Below are positions 1-12,409 of a DNA stretch of 64,000 nucleotides, in pieces (position 1 is the first letter of the stretch; the number at the start of each line of letters is the position of its first letter). The stretch lies in the NCBI GenBank assembly GCA_946403085.1, contig CAMIYM010000013.1, positions 1 to 64,000 of the forward strand. Direction: 5' to 3'. A program made the position numbers and the translations under genes. The notes below the pieces were generated by a model that was not told the origin of the DNA, did not search any database, and saw only the letters and a program-made list of their open reading frames with translations. The DNA is from an uncultured Clostridia bacterium. Its GTDB lineage: Bacteria > Bacillota > Clostridia > Saccharofermentanales > Saccharofermentanaceae.

Positions 1-3000
1 GATGTTTTGGCTGTTCTGTTGCTTAGATAGTCGTATTCGTATGTCTCTATAAGATTCGAACCGCTTGTACTTACGGTTGCAGAGATCATTCTGTTCTGAC
101 TATCGTATGTGTATGACGCAACTAAAACACCGGTTGTCGTAGTCTGGCTAACAAGGTTGCCGGCATTATCCCATGTATAGTTAATATCACCGGCTCTGGT
201 TATCTGGTTGAGCGCATTATAGGCATATGTTGTTAACTTTCCATCCTTTGTCATGGAAAGACGGTTGGAGTTAGCATCATATGTATAAGTCGTTTCAGAA
301 ACATCTGTGCCCCTTGTAACCTTCTCCATGGTCAGTCTGTTAAGTTCATCATATTCATAATCAACAGTTCTACCGAGTTCAGTTACCTTCGTGCGCTCGC
401 CGTTCTTACCAATCTCATACTCAAAGCTTGCGATTACAGTTCCGCTCTTATCCTTAGTAACCTGCTTTACAAGTGCATTGATCTCATTGTATTCGTAGGT
501 GGTTACTATACCATTAGGATAACTTGTACTCTTTCTGTTTCCGTTGTCATCGTAGGTATAACTTGTTGTGCCTTCGCTGTCTGTTACGGAAGTGAGTCTG
601 CCCTGCTTGTCGTAACCATAAGAGATATCCTTATTGTCAATAGATATCCTTGAGAGTTGATATCCATCATTGTACTCATAGGATATCTTATTACCTTTGG
701 CATTTGTTACAGCAGATAAGAAACCATTTCCGTAATAGTCATACTTGATTGTTCCGGAAGGATCAACAACCTTAGTGATATTGCCTTTGCCGTCGTATGA
801 ATATTCAGTTGCTTCACCATTTACTGTTACTTTCTTGACTCTGTCGTAACTGTCATATTCATAATCAGTCTGTGTTCCGCCAAAATCAATAGAGTAAGCT
901 ACTCGGCCATGCAAGTCATACTTGGTTGTTGCTTTTTGACTCAAAGCATTTGTTACAGTAACAACAAGTCCGGTATCTGTAAATTCGTAGTTATACCATG
1001 TTGTGTTGCCCTTTGCATCAGTCACCTTTGTGACATTTCCAAGTTCATCATATGCGTATTTCCAAGTGCCGTTTAAAGCATCCTTGACAGATACCAATCT
1101 GTCTAATCCATCGTAGCTGTAAGATGTTACATTTCCATAAGCATCCTTCTCAGATGTCAGACGGCCTCTGGAATCATATGTGGATTCAAATATGCTTCCG
1201 TTAGGATACTTTGCCTTAATCTGATTGCCGTTGTAATCATATTCGAACTCGTACTTGTTATTCTTAGCATCTGTTATGGAAACAACATTACCCTTGTCAT
1301 CATACTTATATGTGACAGCATTGTTGTTTGAATCAGTTATCTTCGTGCATCTGCCAAGATAGTCGTACTCATACTTAGTTGCAGCACCGTAAACATTCGT
1401 AGCTTTGACCAATCGATTGCATGCATCGTATTCGTATTTCTCAGTCGTATTATTCGGATATGTCTTCTGAGTAACATTACCGGCTTTATCATATGAGAAT
1501 TTAATCTTTCTTCCGAGTCTGTCAGTAGCTGAAGTGTTCCAACCTTCTGCGTTGTATTCAAATGTCTCGGTAGTTTTGTCAGGATATGTTATCTTCGTCA
1601 GATTTCCTAAGAAATCATAATCGTATGTTGTAATCCTATTCTGACTATCGGTAGCACTTGTTACATCGCCTGCCTGGTTATACTGATACTTAACGGATGT
1701 TCCGTCAGCATAATGTATTTCCGTAACACGGTTCGAATTGTCATATACGTATGTATCTGTTCTTTGCTTGTTGTTATACGTATAAGTTCTTGTCTTAAGC
1801 CTGTCTAAACTATCATAAGTAAAAGTAGTCTTCTGATTCTCGGCATTGACTATTGATGTTACTTTTCCATTCTGATACGTCATAGTCATGACTGTACCGA
1901 TCTTGTCCGTTACACCAGTCAGATTGCCTTTTGAATCATAAGAATAATTCTGAGTATTACCTTCAGCATCTGTAACTTTTGTCGGATTTCCATGACTGTC
2001 ATAGGCAAGCTTTAATTCATCCTTACCCATAACACTGACTTTAGTAACTGCACCCTTATCGTTATATGCAGTCTTTATCTCTCGGCCTTTATTATCTTTA
2101 GCTGAAATCAGGTTGCCTTTTGCATCATATTCATATCGCAATACTGATCTATTGTCAGCCGAAGTTTCAGAAATCTTATTATTATTGCTGTCATATTCAT
2201 ACTTCGTCTCATTGCCACGAGCATCAACAACAGAAGTAACATTACCTCTTTCATCATATGTATATGTTGTTTTGTTGTTCAGTCGGTCGAAGACAACCTC
2301 TTTGCGGTTATCAAGATTATGTTCGAATGTGATCTTATTACCCTTGGCATCAGTTGTTGATTTCAGACGGCCGTCCTCATACTCATTTAATGCGACCTCG
2401 TTACCATCATTATCGAGAACCTGTACAACATAATGGTTGTCATACTTAAAAGTCGTCTTATAGCCGCCGATATCTGTAACTTTAACGAGGTCACCCTTAT
2501 CGTCATAGCTATATTCGACCTTCATACTATCGTAGGAGATCGAAGTAATCTTTCCTTCGGCATCCTTATCAAAAACAGCAATTTTCTGGATCGAGCCATC
2601 GTTGTAGATGATTCCGTTCTCACCAAGAGTTATTGTTCTCTTGTAGTTGTCTTCGATCTTATAAAGGCCCTTGCCGAGAGTAAAGTAATACTTTGTTCCG
2701 TCAGGTCTTGTAAGCATGAAATTCTTCGGAGCAAACGGCTCAAGATTTCCATCCAAGATAGATCCTGCCACAGGATCATATGTCATGCTTGTATGGTCAT
2801 CGAGGATAGTAAGAACGTTACCGTTACCGGTCTTATTCTCGAAATATGCCTCAATTGAATATACAGGCGGATCCATCCATTCCTTAGGTGTAAGCTTCAG
2901 CTCAAACTTATCTGTAGAGCCATTACCCCAATCAATATAGATCTCATGGGAATAATCAGGTGCCCAATAAGCTTTGCCCGGGAGTGTCTGCTGTCTTAAG

Positions 3001-6000
3001 AAGCTCCAACCCTTGCCCAGATCCGCACTCACATGGATAGTAGGACCACCAAAAGACATAGTCCAGCCATAACCGAAGTCGCCTAACTGATCCTTCTGTC
3101 TGCTGTCGTATGTTCTGTAGATATTTACAGGAAGTCCGGCAACAGGAAGTGTCATGTCATTGAAAGTCATTGAGTAATTGCCGATCTTTGCCTGACCTGT
3201 AACAAGAACGATTGCCTCATCAGATACAGAACCTTCTTCTGCATATGCTGTAAGAACGAGCTTATAGTATCCGTTCATGAGAAGTGTCGGATCTAATTTG
3301 CCTATTATTCCCTTCTGCTCAGCAGTTCCTTCTACAGCCTCTGTGCCTGTCTGTGTGTAGACTACGGCTCCTGTATCTACATAGATTACTTCAAGTTTAT
3401 AACTCTTAAGTTCTGTTCCCTTTACAGTTCCGTAGATATCTCTGATGAATGTAATCTCAGTACCGTTAATATAGTTATCAATATCAGCATAGAGTTCACT
3501 TGGAGCATACTCCTTTTCAGGAGCTACATAGTCTATCTCTGTGATCTTCTCACAGACATATCCTGACTCACTGGTAACAACAAGTCTTATCTTATAAGAA
3601 CCGGTCGCCAGATTTTCTCCTGGAAGGAAACCTAAGACTTCCTTAGTCTTATTTCCGATTCCTGTTGCAAATACTTTCCACTCTTCTGTCTCATCCTCGT
3701 TAACAGTAAGAACTTGGAGTTCATATGAAGAATCTTCCGTACAATCAATGCTGCCGCTGAAAGCAACTCCGGTATCTACCAGTGCAACACCTTTTAGCAC
3801 AGCTGAAAGCTCTACGTGCTTCTTAAGTTTTATATCGATTTCTTTGACATAATCCTTACCGTCTTTGTCAGTCACAGTGAGAACGATCTTATATTCCCCA
3901 GGATCCATCTGATCAGTAGGAATCCTGTCAATGTATCCGAATTTATCAGATATATCTCCATCGTTCTTATATACTTCATTTCCTTCGGAATCCTTAACTA
4001 CAACGGATACATCAGTGTCAGGATCAGCCATATGACCGATTCTTCCTGATATATCAATGCTGTCACCAATAACATATTCCTTCTTGTCCTTCGGAGTAAG
4101 TATCTGAAGAGTGCCATTAAACTCATTATGAACGTCCGGACGCGGGTCAAATTCGATTCCGTAAAGATAGAATGTACCATTAGCCCAAATACCGTTACTG
4201 CCAAATGTGCCTAAATAGACCGTATGGGATCCCTGGAAAACTTCATCAAGATCCATCGGACAAACAAGCAAAGGTGTATCTGGCTTAGTTACATTTCCTT
4301 CGTCATCATATGTGGCTACGTAAACATAAATTTTCTTCTCGGAACCAACATAGTCGAACCAGATTTCGTGAACAGCACCACTGGTATGGAACGGCATATA
4401 TTCTGCAACAGCATAGTCCCTATGTTCGTTACCATTGAGACAAATAGCCACCATCGAATCATATGCCTCATCTCCATAATAGAAACCATCCGGCTGCCCT
4501 TCTACCGGCTCACCGAATTCTTTTCTGTAATATGATCCTCCTGATTTAGTCAGATCCAAATGGATAGCTAACGAATGCTCTCTGTGACCATATTCAGGCA
4601 TAAGAACTAAATTCATATAATGCCCGATTTCCATCCATTTATAATAACTCATCGTCATTCTGCCTGAGAATGAATAGTCATCACCAAGAACAACCGGATA
4701 TCCATAGAAGTTTTCCTGAGACTCATTTCCTTCTACTACACGGAGCTGTTCAGGTGAAATAACACCACTGCTCCACTCTTTAGCTACATAAGGTGCCTTA
4801 TACCCGTACTTGGCATCACCCATTGAGATAACCTGAGCACCATCCTGCTCTTCTATGGGAAGATCACTAGGGAGAGGAGTCTTAAACGGAGTCTTAGCTA
4901 TTTCAAATCCATTGATCTCGACATCCGATGCTTTATTGGTATCTGCTGCAACAAAACCGAATCTGAGGTTTGTATCTCCGTCGAAGTGTTCTTTGAGATC
5001 AATATCAAGTGTGAGGATCGGTTCTTCATATTTATAAAGATGACCGAATTTATTGATCGTGCAGATATAGACTTTCAATGTGTGGCCATCATAGTCTACC
5101 CAGCAGTCAGTGCGCAATCCTAGTTCACGCATTGCTTTGTAATCAGCAACTGCATAATGGCGTTTCCCAACACCATCGACGTTAATACTTACATGTGCAT
5201 TGCTCTCGTTGTAATTCTCGAACTTTTTGTTGTTGTTATACTTTGACATGCCGGTCTGCGGATCAAAGTCACACTCAATGATCACACTGTTGGTATGTCT
5301 TTCATATCCATTTCTGCCAGCAAACCCCTTAAACTTCCCCTCTTCATAAGGTTCAATAACCAAAGCTACGCTATTGGAAAACTCTTTACTCTGTGTAAAT
5401 GAGAACCTTGTATAGAACTTATAATCAGTTCCGACGTTTATAGGCGATGCGGTAAAAGCGTCACCATTATGATCTGCATAATTGCTGTCAAGAATCTTCA
5501 GTTTATCTCTTGAAAAGTCGCCATCACCACGATATGCCCAATCAGCACTTGCAAATGGCCTCTTGTATCCATACTCAGTATTACCTTCTGAAAACGGCAT
5601 ACTTATAGTTGGAACGGGCGTTGGAGTAGTCTGGTGCAGTTCAGGATAAGGATCGATCTCGATACCATAAATATATTCAGCTGTTAAAGTAGAGCCACTA
5701 AAGCTAAATGATTCAAACTTGACTAAATGGTCGCCTTTAAACACTTCTGACAAATTGATATTACATGTCAAAGTCGGAATAGGAGGCTTTATTACCTGGC
5801 CAAATTCATTATATGGAGATGCGTAAAGGTTTAATATTCCTGTCTTACCATCATATTCTACCCATACATCTAATTTAGTGTTAGGGTTGCCAAGAGGATC
5901 AAAAGGTTCGGTAATAATACCATTATTCCTGTTACCGTTGGTATTGATACCAATAGCAGGTGTGTTTTTTGTGAAATTAATGTCAAGAGATGCTCCGTTG

Positions 6001-8123
6001 TCTGTAATCAAACGGAATCGGTACAAATTACTTGGAATGTGGACATTAGCATAAGTAAATCTCATATTGAATGAATAATCCGGAGACAATTCAATATATG
6101 ATTTTGAATCCACACATCCAAAATCATGCCAGAAATGGCTTGAAGTATGTAAATAATGCGGGTTTACTCTATTACCGCCTGAACCAATCCACTGCTCAGT
6201 CTTAAAAGGTTCCCTGTAATTGTACACAGGATCACCCTGAGAATAGATCTTATACTTTTCAGCTAACGGCGCAATTGTAGGAGTTGCCGTAGGAGTATTT
6301 GTAGGTGTTATTGTAGGCGTACTCGTAGGCGAAGGTGTCACTGTAGGTGTATTTGTAGGGCCTGCTGTAGGTGTAACTGTCGCCTTAGGTGTATTGGTAG
6401 GAGTTGATGTCGGCGTGCTTGTAGGTGTAGCTGTCGCCTTAGGTGTATTGGTAGGTGTTGACGTAGGCGTGCTTGTAGGTGTAGCTGTCGCCTTAGGTGT
6501 ATTCGTAGGTGTTGATGTAGGTGTGCTCGTAGGTGTAGCTGTCGCCTTAGGTGTATTCGTAGGTGTTGATGTAGGCGTGCTTATAGGTGTAGCTGTCGCC
6601 TTAGGTGTATTCGTTGGCAGCGGATTTACTACGATACTGTCGCTGTCTAAAACAAACTCACCATAAGGCAGGACAATATATGCCTCTAATACATATGTGC
6701 CGGCAACACTGGTGTCAAGATTGTATCTGACAGGATCTTTCTCATCTGCAGGTAAATTGACTGTTACGTCTGTTCCGTTAAGTCTGTAGAGGATCTCAAA
6801 TACATTATTCTTGGGGATTTCAATAGTATAATATGCCGCATTACCGACATTTACGTTCTTCTTGGATGCAGTTACCTTTACATCGGGAAGTTCTGCAAAT
6901 AACTGAATATCTGAAGGATCTGCCGTTACGTTTAAGATGGATCCGTTGTAGCTGAAATTATCTGCTACGATACGTCCGTTAAGGGTTACTTCATTTGCAT
7001 TGAGCGATACTTTACCTTTAGGCGCGTAGATTATACCGTTAATACCGATCTTTGTTCCGTTGATGGTGATATTGCCATTCTCTGAATAGAGCAATACTCT
7101 TCCGGATTCAGAATTTAAGCTGTCAACGTTATAAGTGATATTGCCTTTTACGACAATAACTGCGTCACCGGTAAAATCGGTACCGTTAATATCGAGATCG
7201 CCTTTAGTATAGTAGTAGCCGTTTGCGACCACCTTGTCTTTTGATGTAAGTGTTGACTTGGAGATTGCAGGCAATACCTTTTCTTTTGCCTTGATCTCTT
7301 TTGACCAGTCAGGAATCTGAAGCGGATCAATGTGCTTTTCAGATCCTGTCATGCTGATCTTCCATCCGGATGTCTTTATAGTTCCGGCAGTTCTTACATA
7401 TCCGTCCATATACAGTTCAGAACCCTGGTATACAAAGTCCTTCCCTGTATAGATATCTCCTACGATCGTTGATTTCCAACCATTGAAAGTAAAGTCAGAG
7501 TTTTTGCTGGAAGCAAATATTGCGTAAGGGAAAACTTCAGTTTCTTCTTCCTGTTTAGGTGTCGGTGTAGGGGTAGATGTAGTTGTTGAAGTAGCCTTCG
7601 GAGTTGTTGTCGGAGTATTTGTGACCGTTACTTCAGTCTCTGTTGTTTCTGCAGGTGTTGAAGTAGGTGTAGCTTTCGGTTCATCCGATACATAGTCAAG
7701 AAGTTTTACACTTTTCGGTGCTACGGGAGCTTTATCCGCACCATCAGCAATAAGGCCGAATGTATATGTCTGTCCGGCTTCGATCCTCGAATCGCCTGAG
7801 ACAATTATCTTCTCATCAAAACCATAGTCCGTGATGTCTTTGGCATTCCATATGTTGGAGATCGTAACGCCGCCTGAATAATCGATTTCAAGCGTCCATG
7901 AATTCACGGCATACTTTGAAGTATTCTTGACCTGATACTGCCCTTGAGTACTGTAGCCCCAGGTAGAATTCTGATCGTAAGTAATTTCAAGTGGACTTGA
8001 TTTGTACTCACCGTGAGTTATAGATGCAGCACTTATTTCCTGCCAAGGCATTGCGCCTACTACAAATGCAGCAATAAGTACACAGCTAATGGTCTTAATG
8101 ACATGCTTAATAGAATAGTGCAT
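1..8123 (-). CDS. Giant Rhs/YD-repeat surface protein, partial (C-terminus off window): signal peptide, CBM2-like domain, TP-rich linkers, three L-type-lectin-like modules, Ig-like repeats, RHS/YD shell
   Basis: Continuous minus-strand frame from ATG at 8123 (RBS GGGGGAG) to the window edge. Translation: [95 protein letters not shown]..., then [16 protein letters not shown] repeats, and many YDxxGR/NLxxxTD..G..T.Y.YD YD repeats between ~2500 and 1. Confidence 0.9.
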   Translation of the reverse strand, partial: MHYSIKHVIKTISCVLIAAFVVGAMPWQEISAASITHGEYKSSPLEITYDQNSTWGYSTQGQYQVKNTSKYAVNSWTLEIDYSGGVTISNIWNAKDITDYGFDEKIIVSGDSRIEAGQTYTFGLIADGADKAPVAPKSVKLLDYVSDEPKATPTSTPAETTETEVTVTNTPTTTPKATSTTTSTPTPTPKQEEETEVFPYAIFASSKNSDFTFNGWKSTIVGDIYTGKDFVYQGSELYMDGYVRTAGTIKTSGWKISMTGSEKHIDPLQIPDWSKEIKAKEKVLPAISKSTLTSKDKVVANGYYYTKGDLDINGTDFTGDAVIVVKGNITYNVDSLNSESGRVLLYSENGNITINGTKIGINGIIYAPKGKVSLNANEVTLNGRIVADNFSYNGSILNVTADPSDIQLFAELPDVKVTASKKNVNVGNAAYYTIEIPKNNVFEILYRLNGTDVTVNLPADEKDPVRYNLDTSVAGTYVLEAYIVLPYGEFVLDSDSIVVNPLPTNTPKATATPISTPTSTPTNTPKATATPTSTPTSTPTNTPKATATPTSTPTSTPTNTPKATATPTSTPTSTPTNTPKATVTPTAGPTNTPTVTPSPTSTPTITPTNTPTATPTIAPLAEKYKIYSQGDPVYNYREPFKTEQWIGSGGNRVNPHYLHTSSHFWHDFGCVDSKSYIELSPDYSFNMRFTYANVHIPSNLYRFRLITDNGASLDINFTKNTPAIGINTNGNRNNGIITEPFDPLGNPNTKLDVWVEYDGKTGILNLYASPYNEFGQVIKPPIPTLTCNINLSEVFKGDHLVKFESFSFSGSTLTAEYIYGIEIDPYPELHQTTPTPVPTISMPFSEGNTEYGYKRPFASADWAYRGDGDFSRDKLKILDSNYADHNGDAFTASPINVGTDYKFYTRFSFTQSKEFSNSVALVIEPYEEGKFKGFAGRNGYERHTNSVIIECDFDPQTGMSKYNNNKKFENYNESNAHVSINVDGVGKRHYAVADYKAMRELGLRTDCWVDYDGHTLKVYICTINKFGHLYKYEEPILTLDIDLKEHFDGDTNLRFGFVAADTNKASDVEINGFEIAKTPFKTPLPSDLPIEEQDGAQVISMGDAKYGYKAPYVAKEWSSGVISPEQLRVVEGNESQENFYGYPVVLGDDYSFSGRMTMSYYKWMEIGHYMNLVLMPEYGHREHSLAIHLDLTKSGGSYYRKEFGEPVEGQPDGFYYGDEAYDSMVAICLNGNEHRDYAVAEYMPFHTSGAVHEIWFDYVGSEKKIYVYVATYDDEGNVTKPDTPLLVCPMDLDEVFQGSHTVYLGTFGSNGIWANGTFYLYGIEFDPRPDVHNEFNGTLQILTPKDKKEYVIGDSIDISGRIGHMADPDTDVSVVVKDSEGNEVYKNDGDISDKFGYIDRIPTDQMDPGEYKIVLTVTDKDGKDYVKEIDIKLKKHVELSAVLKGVALVDTGVAFSGSIDCTEDSSYELQVLTVNEDETEEWKVFATGIGNKTKEVLGFLPGENLATGSYKIRLVVTSESGYVCEKITEIDYVAPEKEYAPSELYADIDNYINGTEITFIRDIYGTVKGTELKSYKLEVIYVDTGAVVYTQTGTEAVEGTAEQKGIIGKLDPTLLMNGYYKLVLTAYAEEGSVSDEAIVLVTGQAKIGNYSMTFNDMTLPVAGLPVNIYRTYDSRQKDQLGDFGYGWTMSFGGPTIHVSADLGKGWSFLRQQTLPGKAYWAPDYSHEIYIDWGNGSTDKFELKLTPKEWMDPPVYSIEAYFENKTGNGNVLTILDDHTSMTYDPVAGSILDGNLEPFAPKNFMLTRPDGTKYYFTLGKGLYKIEDNYKRTITLGENGIIYNDGSIQKIAVFDKDAEGKITSISYDSMKVEYSYDDKGDLVKVTDIGGYKTTFKYDNHYVVQVLDNDGNEVALNEYEDGRLKSTTDAKGNKITFEHNLDNRKEVVFDRLNNKTTYTYDERGNVTSVVDARGNETKYEYDSNNNKISETSADNRSVLRYEYDAKGNLISAKDNKGREIKTAYNDKGAVTKVSVMGKDELKLAYDSHGNPTKVTDAEGNTQNYSYDSKGNLTGVTDKIGTVMTMTYQNGKVTSIVNAENQKTTFTYDSLDRLKTRTYTYNNKQRTDTYVYDNSNRVTEIHYADGTSVKYQYNQAGDVTSATDSQNRITTYDYDFLGNLTKITYPDKTTETFEYNAEGWNTSATDRLGRKIKFSYDKAGNVTQKTYPNNTTEKYEYDACNRLVKATNVYGAATKYEYDYLGRCTKITDSNNNAVTYKYDDKGNVVSITDAKNNKYEFEYDYNGNQIKAKYPNGSIFESTYDSRGRLTSEKDAYGNVTSYSYDGLDRLVSVKDALNGTWKYAYDELGNVTKVTDAKGNTTWYNYEFTDTGLVVTVTNALSQKATTKYDLHGRVAYSIDFGGTQTDYEYDSYDRVKKVTVNGEATEYSYDGKGNITKVVDPSGTIKYDYYGNGFLSAVTNAKGNKISYEYNDGYQLSRISIDNKDISYGYDKQGRLTSVTDSEGTTSYTYDDNGNRKSTSYPNGIVTTYEYNEINALVKQVTKDKSGTVIASFEYEIGKNGERTKVTELGRTVDYEYDELNRLTMEKVTRGTDVSETTYTYDANSNRLSMTKDGKLTTYAYNALNQITRAGDINYTWDNAGNLVSQTTTTGVLVASYTYDSQNRMISATVSTSGSNLIETYEYDYLSNRTAKT
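6388..6612 (-). repeat. 54-bp tandem repeat (about 4 copies) encoding the 18-aa [18 protein letters not shown] stalk
   Basis: Near-identical units ggtgtattsgtaggtgttgaygtaggygtgctygtaggtgtagctgtcgcctta, visible directly. Confidence 0.9.
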
Positions 8124-8305
8124 AAACTATTAACTCCCCCATACAATGTTAAATCCGTGGCATATATATTAAAAACATGCCATCGTGTATTCTACGTTCG
8201 GATTGTTCGAACATTCAATGTGGCTTATTCACAAAACAAAATCTTAAATTATTGCAGGTTGCATAATCATGCAAGAAAATGTAAAAAAATATTTTAGTTT
8301 CTAGC

Positions 8306-8337
8306 GTGAAAACTTGTAATTTAGGGCGTTTCCAGGG
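8306..8337 (+). repeat. Copy L of a ~32-bp imperfect direct repeat (gtgaaaacttgtaatttagggcgtttccaggg)
   Basis: Aligns with 16836-16867 (acgaaaacgccctatttacgggcgtttccagga). Confidence 0.55.
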
Positions 8338-8462
8338 TTTTGAGATCATTCCAGCTCTTTGCAGACACCTATATCTTGTGGTTAGCTTATTCCGAAAAGC
8401 ACAATATCTTATGGTTATTTTCCATCTATTCCATCACTTCTATGACTATTTAAGAGCGGGAA

Positions 8463-8480
8463 GTGGCTTTTTAGTGGCTA
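8463..8480 (+). repeat. Short direct repeat gtggctttttagtggcta, copy 1
   Basis: Same motif at 8694-8711 and 16813-16830. Confidence 0.8.
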
Positions 8481-8489
8481 AGCTCTCAT

Positions 8490-8675
8490 TCATAATACAA
8501 CCTCTATTTCGTCAAAAGTATATGTGACAACATCGATCGGATTAGAATCACTATCCCAAAGTTCAACTTCATAAGCCGGACCATTTTCATACAGGCTTAC
8601 AACAATACCTATTGTGCCTGCAGGAAATCCGTCTTTCTCTACGAGTGTTTTAACTTTCGTATACTCTTCTAACAT
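8490..8675 (-). CDS. DUF4926-like small protein (61 aa)
   Basis: MLEEYTKVKTLVEKDGFPAGTIGIVVSLYENGPAYEVELWDSDSNPIDVVTYTFDEIEVVL matches the DUF4926 pattern (LPAGTxGTIV..Y..GAYEVEF). Confidence 0.75.
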   Translation of the reverse strand: MLEEYTKVKTLVEKDGFPAGTIGIVVSLYENGPAYEVELWDSDSNPIDVVTYTFDEIEVVL

Positions 8676-8693
8676 AAACTCCTACAAAATTAG

Positions 8694-8711
8694 GTGGCTT
8701 TTTAGTGGCTT
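8694..8711 (+). repeat. Short direct repeat gtggctttttagtggctt, copy 2
   Basis: 17/18 identity with copy 1. Confidence 0.8.
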
Positions 8712-8723
8712 AACTCAGATATA

Positions 8724-10145
8724 TTAAAACAACCGTTTTTGTCTCCAAATACCTTTAATTTCCCAGCTTCCTTTCTTTTTTGAGCCATTACGCCAGATAA
8801 TCTTATCATTTTGCAACTTCTTCATCATACGTTGCACTTTAGATAAAGAAAAACTTGTCTCTTGCGCATAGAAATCCTGGGTGGCATAAGGGGCTTCCTT
8901 GATTACAATAAGCAAAGTGTTTTCATCCTTGCTTAATCCTTCAAATAAAACCTCATTTGAAGTTTTATCTGACGTTTTATTTGATGTTTTATTCTTTTGA
9001 ACATCACTATTGTCTCCAGGCTGATCTATAAGAGCCCTTTCAAGTGCTTTAAAGCTGATCCTGAGCGTAGTACCAATTAACTCATACGAAGGCAATTCTG
9101 CGCCTATCTTTTGGCATTCATAACATATCTTCTGAATACCCTGGCCCCAGTTTTCAATAAAACCTGCACGATAGAAAACATTTGCAATTTCAGGGTTATA
9201 AGGTTTTGAATCGTGTTTTTCCATAAGGGTATCCACAGTCCAATTTTCAGGAAGAATACAACTATTACTAATAGTGATGGAGTCTTCTTTAACTCTTATC
9301 TGTATCGGGACACCATACATATAACAATTATGGGCTATAGCATTATATACAGCCTCTCGTATTGCTTCCCTTGCAAAAGGGTAATCTTCGACACGTTTAT
9401 CATGCTCATAACTGATCTTCGCTTTAAGATACATTTGGAAAATCAGGTCGATAACCTTGTTAGCATTGACAATCAACGATTCTTCAAGATCATTATGATA
9501 AACCACGATATCGTTTTCATCGAATTTCCCGATTTTAATAAAACTTCCAACCTGAACTGCACCCGGATCATGATAAAAGAGCAGTACTGCCGATCTTTTT
9601 AGTTTACCGTCCTTCATCAGATGCAATTTCTGAAGGAGCTCTTCATTTGACACATTAAGTTCTGCCTCAAACATTCTCTTCTTACGCAAGGCTTCCCTGC
9701 GGAATATCTTAAAGCTCTCATCATCCAAATCATTGACAGATATATCATCAACGGTAACATCTTCCCATCGAAAACCTGTTTTTCGCATTATGAATTCAGA
9801 CAGGGCAATGCCGGTTAGCTGTTGTTTTGTACTACCACTCCTATAATGATACTCGCCATGATAACTGATAGGAAAAGTGCTCGGATCAACTTTGATCTCC
9901 AGATAATACTTCCCATTCTTTTTCAACTTATTAACATCAGCAACAATACCAAGACCTGATTGAATCTTATTTGGGATGTCTTCCATAAGTTTCTTGATAT
10001 TCTGTACACCGACAACATTTCCGGAATCGTCAATACCAATATAGATTGTACCGCCTTGTGCATTAGCGAAGCCACATATCCACTTCAGGTACTCATCCCG
10101 CCAAGACTCTTTATATTCAATGTTCTGGCTTTCAGCCATAAACAA
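8724..10145 (-). CDS. AlbA_2 (Schlafen-like) / HATPase_c_4 / winged-helix protein
   Basis: ESQNIEYKESWRDEYLKWICGFANAQGGTIYIGIDDSGNVVG (AlbA_2); AREAIREAVYNAIAHNCYMYGVPIQIRV...NWGQGIQKI (HATPase_c_4-like); KTSNKTSDKTSN linker; C-terminal wHTH. Confidence 0.9.
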   Translation of the reverse strand: MFMAESQNIEYKESWRDEYLKWICGFANAQGGTIYIGIDDSGNVVGVQNIKKLMEDIPNKIQSGLGIVADVNKLKKNGKYYLEIKVDPSTFPISYHGEYHYRSGSTKQQLTGIALSEFIMRKTGFRWEDVTVDDISVNDLDDESFKIFRREALRKKRMFEAELNVSNEELLQKLHLMKDGKLKRSAVLLFYHDPGAVQVGSFIKIGKFDENDIVVYHNDLEESLIVNANKVIDLIFQMYLKAKISYEHDKRVEDYPFAREAIREAVYNAIAHNCYMYGVPIQIRVKEDSITISNSCILPENWTVDTLMEKHDSKPYNPEIANVFYRAGFIENWGQGIQKICYECQKIGAELPSYELIGTTLRISFKALERALIDQPGDNSDVQKNKTSNKTSDKTSNEVLFEGLSKDENTLLIVIKEAPYATQDFYAQETSFSLSKVQRMMKKLQNDKIIWRNGSKKKGSWEIKGIWRQKRLF

Positions 10146-10239
10146 ATCCTCCTGAATAATAAATCCAAGGTCCCCCTCTGAATGTATTTATTATATCATG
10201 GGACTACTGCACTTAATGAAAACATATCTGTCCAGAAAA

Positions 10240-12288
10240 CTAACGAACGCCTCCCTCAATTGAATCAGCTAACAAACGCAATCTATTAGCGGTTGGTTTA
10301 ATTGGATTCAATTCATAGGTTACATTTTCCTTAGCAGATGATTTGTTAACCACAGAGGTAACTTGTATTTCCTTTTGTGACAATAAATCGAATATTTCTA
10401 TTAATTCATCTAACGAAGGGGATAAATCAGTGGTTCTAAGTAACAAATATAAATCTCTTGCCGATAAAGAACCTAATGCTTCTTGCTCACGTGTCATTGT
10501 TGCTACCACTAATGAAATCACTTGTGATTCTCTTGTCCTCTGATCTATTATTTCGTAAACGTCGTTAATTCCGTTAGTCTTAAACATTAATGCGATTTCT
10601 TCAAGCGACAATCCTAGCTTTCTTGCTGATATAGCTATGTTTTCTAAATCTTCTACCTTTATTAATGCAAATCCTTTTTTTGTAGCATGATTTTTTATTG
10701 TGTCCCCACTAAAGTCAGCACCTACTATTGCTACAAATTCTGCATTATTTTTATCTTTATGTGTATCAATCGCAACATCGCTTATATCACTATGAGAAAC
10801 AGCTCCTGATGATTTGGATTTTCCATCAACTATAGCCGTTGCAATATCTCCGTTATTCTTTCTCCAATGAATAACAACATCCGTGTCTCCAGAACCACCG
10901 ATTCTTTTGGCACTAAAACCCATAAACCTAAACACTTCTGCAATTCGTTCTTCAAAGGCAACACCTGAGGCCTTTCCTTCTGCAACAGGATCTAAGGATG
11001 CCTTCTTCAATTGTTCAAACAATGTATGTTCTTTATTCTGGACCACCTCCATATGTGGTTCTTTATCACTAACTACTTCGTTTTCAACAACATCCGAATT
11101 ATGGTAGATATCTGGATCTGCAAGTGGTAATTCTTTTATGAGTTCTAATCCCGTAGCAGTTGCCTTAATATGAAGATAATGTGGTTCTTCAACTAACCCT
11201 GCTTCCAATAAGAAACCTACAATCCATCTTGTTTTTTCGACGTTCATACCATACTTTTTGCCTTCCTGATACAGAGCATTTCTTGTGGTATCACTAGAGG
11301 CAAAGTTGATTATTTCGCCAACAAAACGCATCTTTGCATGCAAAATGCGAATAAAATCAATAGCATCATTAGTTTCACACCAAGCCTTAGCCGCTGGTGT
11401 GCTTTGGTAAACATTTCTTCCAACTTCTTCTACTAGACCAGATACTCTCAAAAATGGAAGCATTGACTCTACACTGCTTGTTTTAAGATTAAACTCTCTG
11501 CATATGAAATCAAATAATTCGTATTTTCCTACTTTATCCTTCGCAAAACTGACAATTGAACGTAAGTTTTCGATTCTGTTGGGACTTGGAACCCAAATAT
11601 TATAAGTGCTGCGTTCTTTTTGTAATTCAACATCCTCACGCAAAGAATTCAATAATGAACTAATCTCTTCGGGGGAAGGGCTAATACTTACATCTGTATC
11701 AACACTTTCAAAAGAAAGAATCAGTTCTGGCGTAATTAAGTCCCAAGTTAACAGTATCGCTTTTCCTGTTTCTGTAAGTTGCCAACGACGTCCTCCAATT
11801 CCTTCAATCAGACCTAAAACCTCTAACCAATCCATTCTTCTGCGTGTGTTATGTACTTCTGCCCAGTCGAGGTCAAATCTTGCACATAGTTTTTCGTTGA
11901 CTCCTTGAACAGTATCAGGCTCCGTCTGAATAATCTCCAAGAGTTCTCCAAACAAACGAATCCGTTTTTGCATAATAGTTGCTAGAACACTTTCAACCAT
12001 ATTTTCACAAAATGATTCTCCTACCTCTGTAAGATAGTATTCCCCCGCTTTATTCACAATCAGTCCCATACTGTTTAAGTAAGGAAAATACTCTCTCCAA
12101 GGTCGTGTCTCAACCCCATCTATGTTGGGACATGATCCGGGATCAAAAGAATGATTAGAAGCTAATTGTTTTATTAATGAGGTAACAATCAAATAGTAAT
12201 TCTTTTTACCGCCAGGAATGTCTGGAACAGACCAAGACTGCATTCTCCACACATTTTTATAATACTGAGAATCTTTATCTATTGACAT
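10240..12288 (-). CDS. FokI-like PD-(D/E)xK nuclease with N-terminal multiple winged-helix region
   Basis: GGSGDTDVVIHW...AIVDGKSKSSG...AEFVAIVGADFSGD...GFALIKVEDLENIAISARKLGLSLEEIALMF resembles the FokI cleavage domain (D..IVDTKAYSGG ... FLFVSGHFKGN ... GAVLSVEELL ... LTLEEVRRKF). Confidence 0.75.
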   Translation of the reverse strand: MSIDKDSQYYKNVWRMQSWSVPDIPGGKKNYYLIVTSLIKQLASNHSFDPGSCPNIDGVETRPWREYFPYLNSMGLIVNKAGEYYLTEVGESFCENMVESVLATIMQKRIRLFGELLEIIQTEPDTVQGVNEKLCARFDLDWAEVHNTRRRMDWLEVLGLIEGIGGRRWQLTETGKAILLTWDLITPELILSFESVDTDVSISPSPEEISSLLNSLREDVELQKERSTYNIWVPSPNRIENLRSIVSFAKDKVGKYELFDFICREFNLKTSSVESMLPFLRVSGLVEEVGRNVYQSTPAAKAWCETNDAIDFIRILHAKMRFVGEIINFASSDTTRNALYQEGKKYGMNVEKTRWIVGFLLEAGLVEEPHYLHIKATATGLELIKELPLADPDIYHNSDVVENEVVSDKEPHMEVVQNKEHTLFEQLKKASLDPVAEGKASGVAFEERIAEVFRFMGFSAKRIGGSGDTDVVIHWRKNNGDIATAIVDGKSKSSGAVSHSDISDVAIDTHKDKNNAEFVAIVGADFSGDTIKNHATKKGFALIKVEDLENIAISARKLGLSLEEIALMFKTNGINDVYEIIDQRTRESQVISLVVATMTREQEALGSLSARDLYLLLRTTDLSPSLDELIEIFDLLSQKEIQVTSVVNKSSAKENVTYELNPIKPTANRLRLLADSIEGGVR

Positions 12289-12409
12289 ACAAGACCTCCA
12301 AAAACCATTTTTTATAAACCAATTATATCATCACAAAAATACCCTATATATGAAAAAATTAAGACAGCTTAATATTTGAAGCCTTCTCTTATTTCCAAAC
12401 AACAAAAAG

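Noticed and set aside
1337-5037. ORF-track entries of 60-141 aa at 1337-5037
   Set aside because: All overlap the long continuous minus-strand Rhs frame; artefacts.
6388-6612. Regular repeats that might suggest a CRISPR array
   Set aside because: No unique spacers; repeats are contiguous and in frame with a TP-rich linker.
6394-6666. Plus-strand ORF with [10 protein letters not shown] repeats
   Set aside because: Antisense of the TP-repeat stalk in the Rhs gene.
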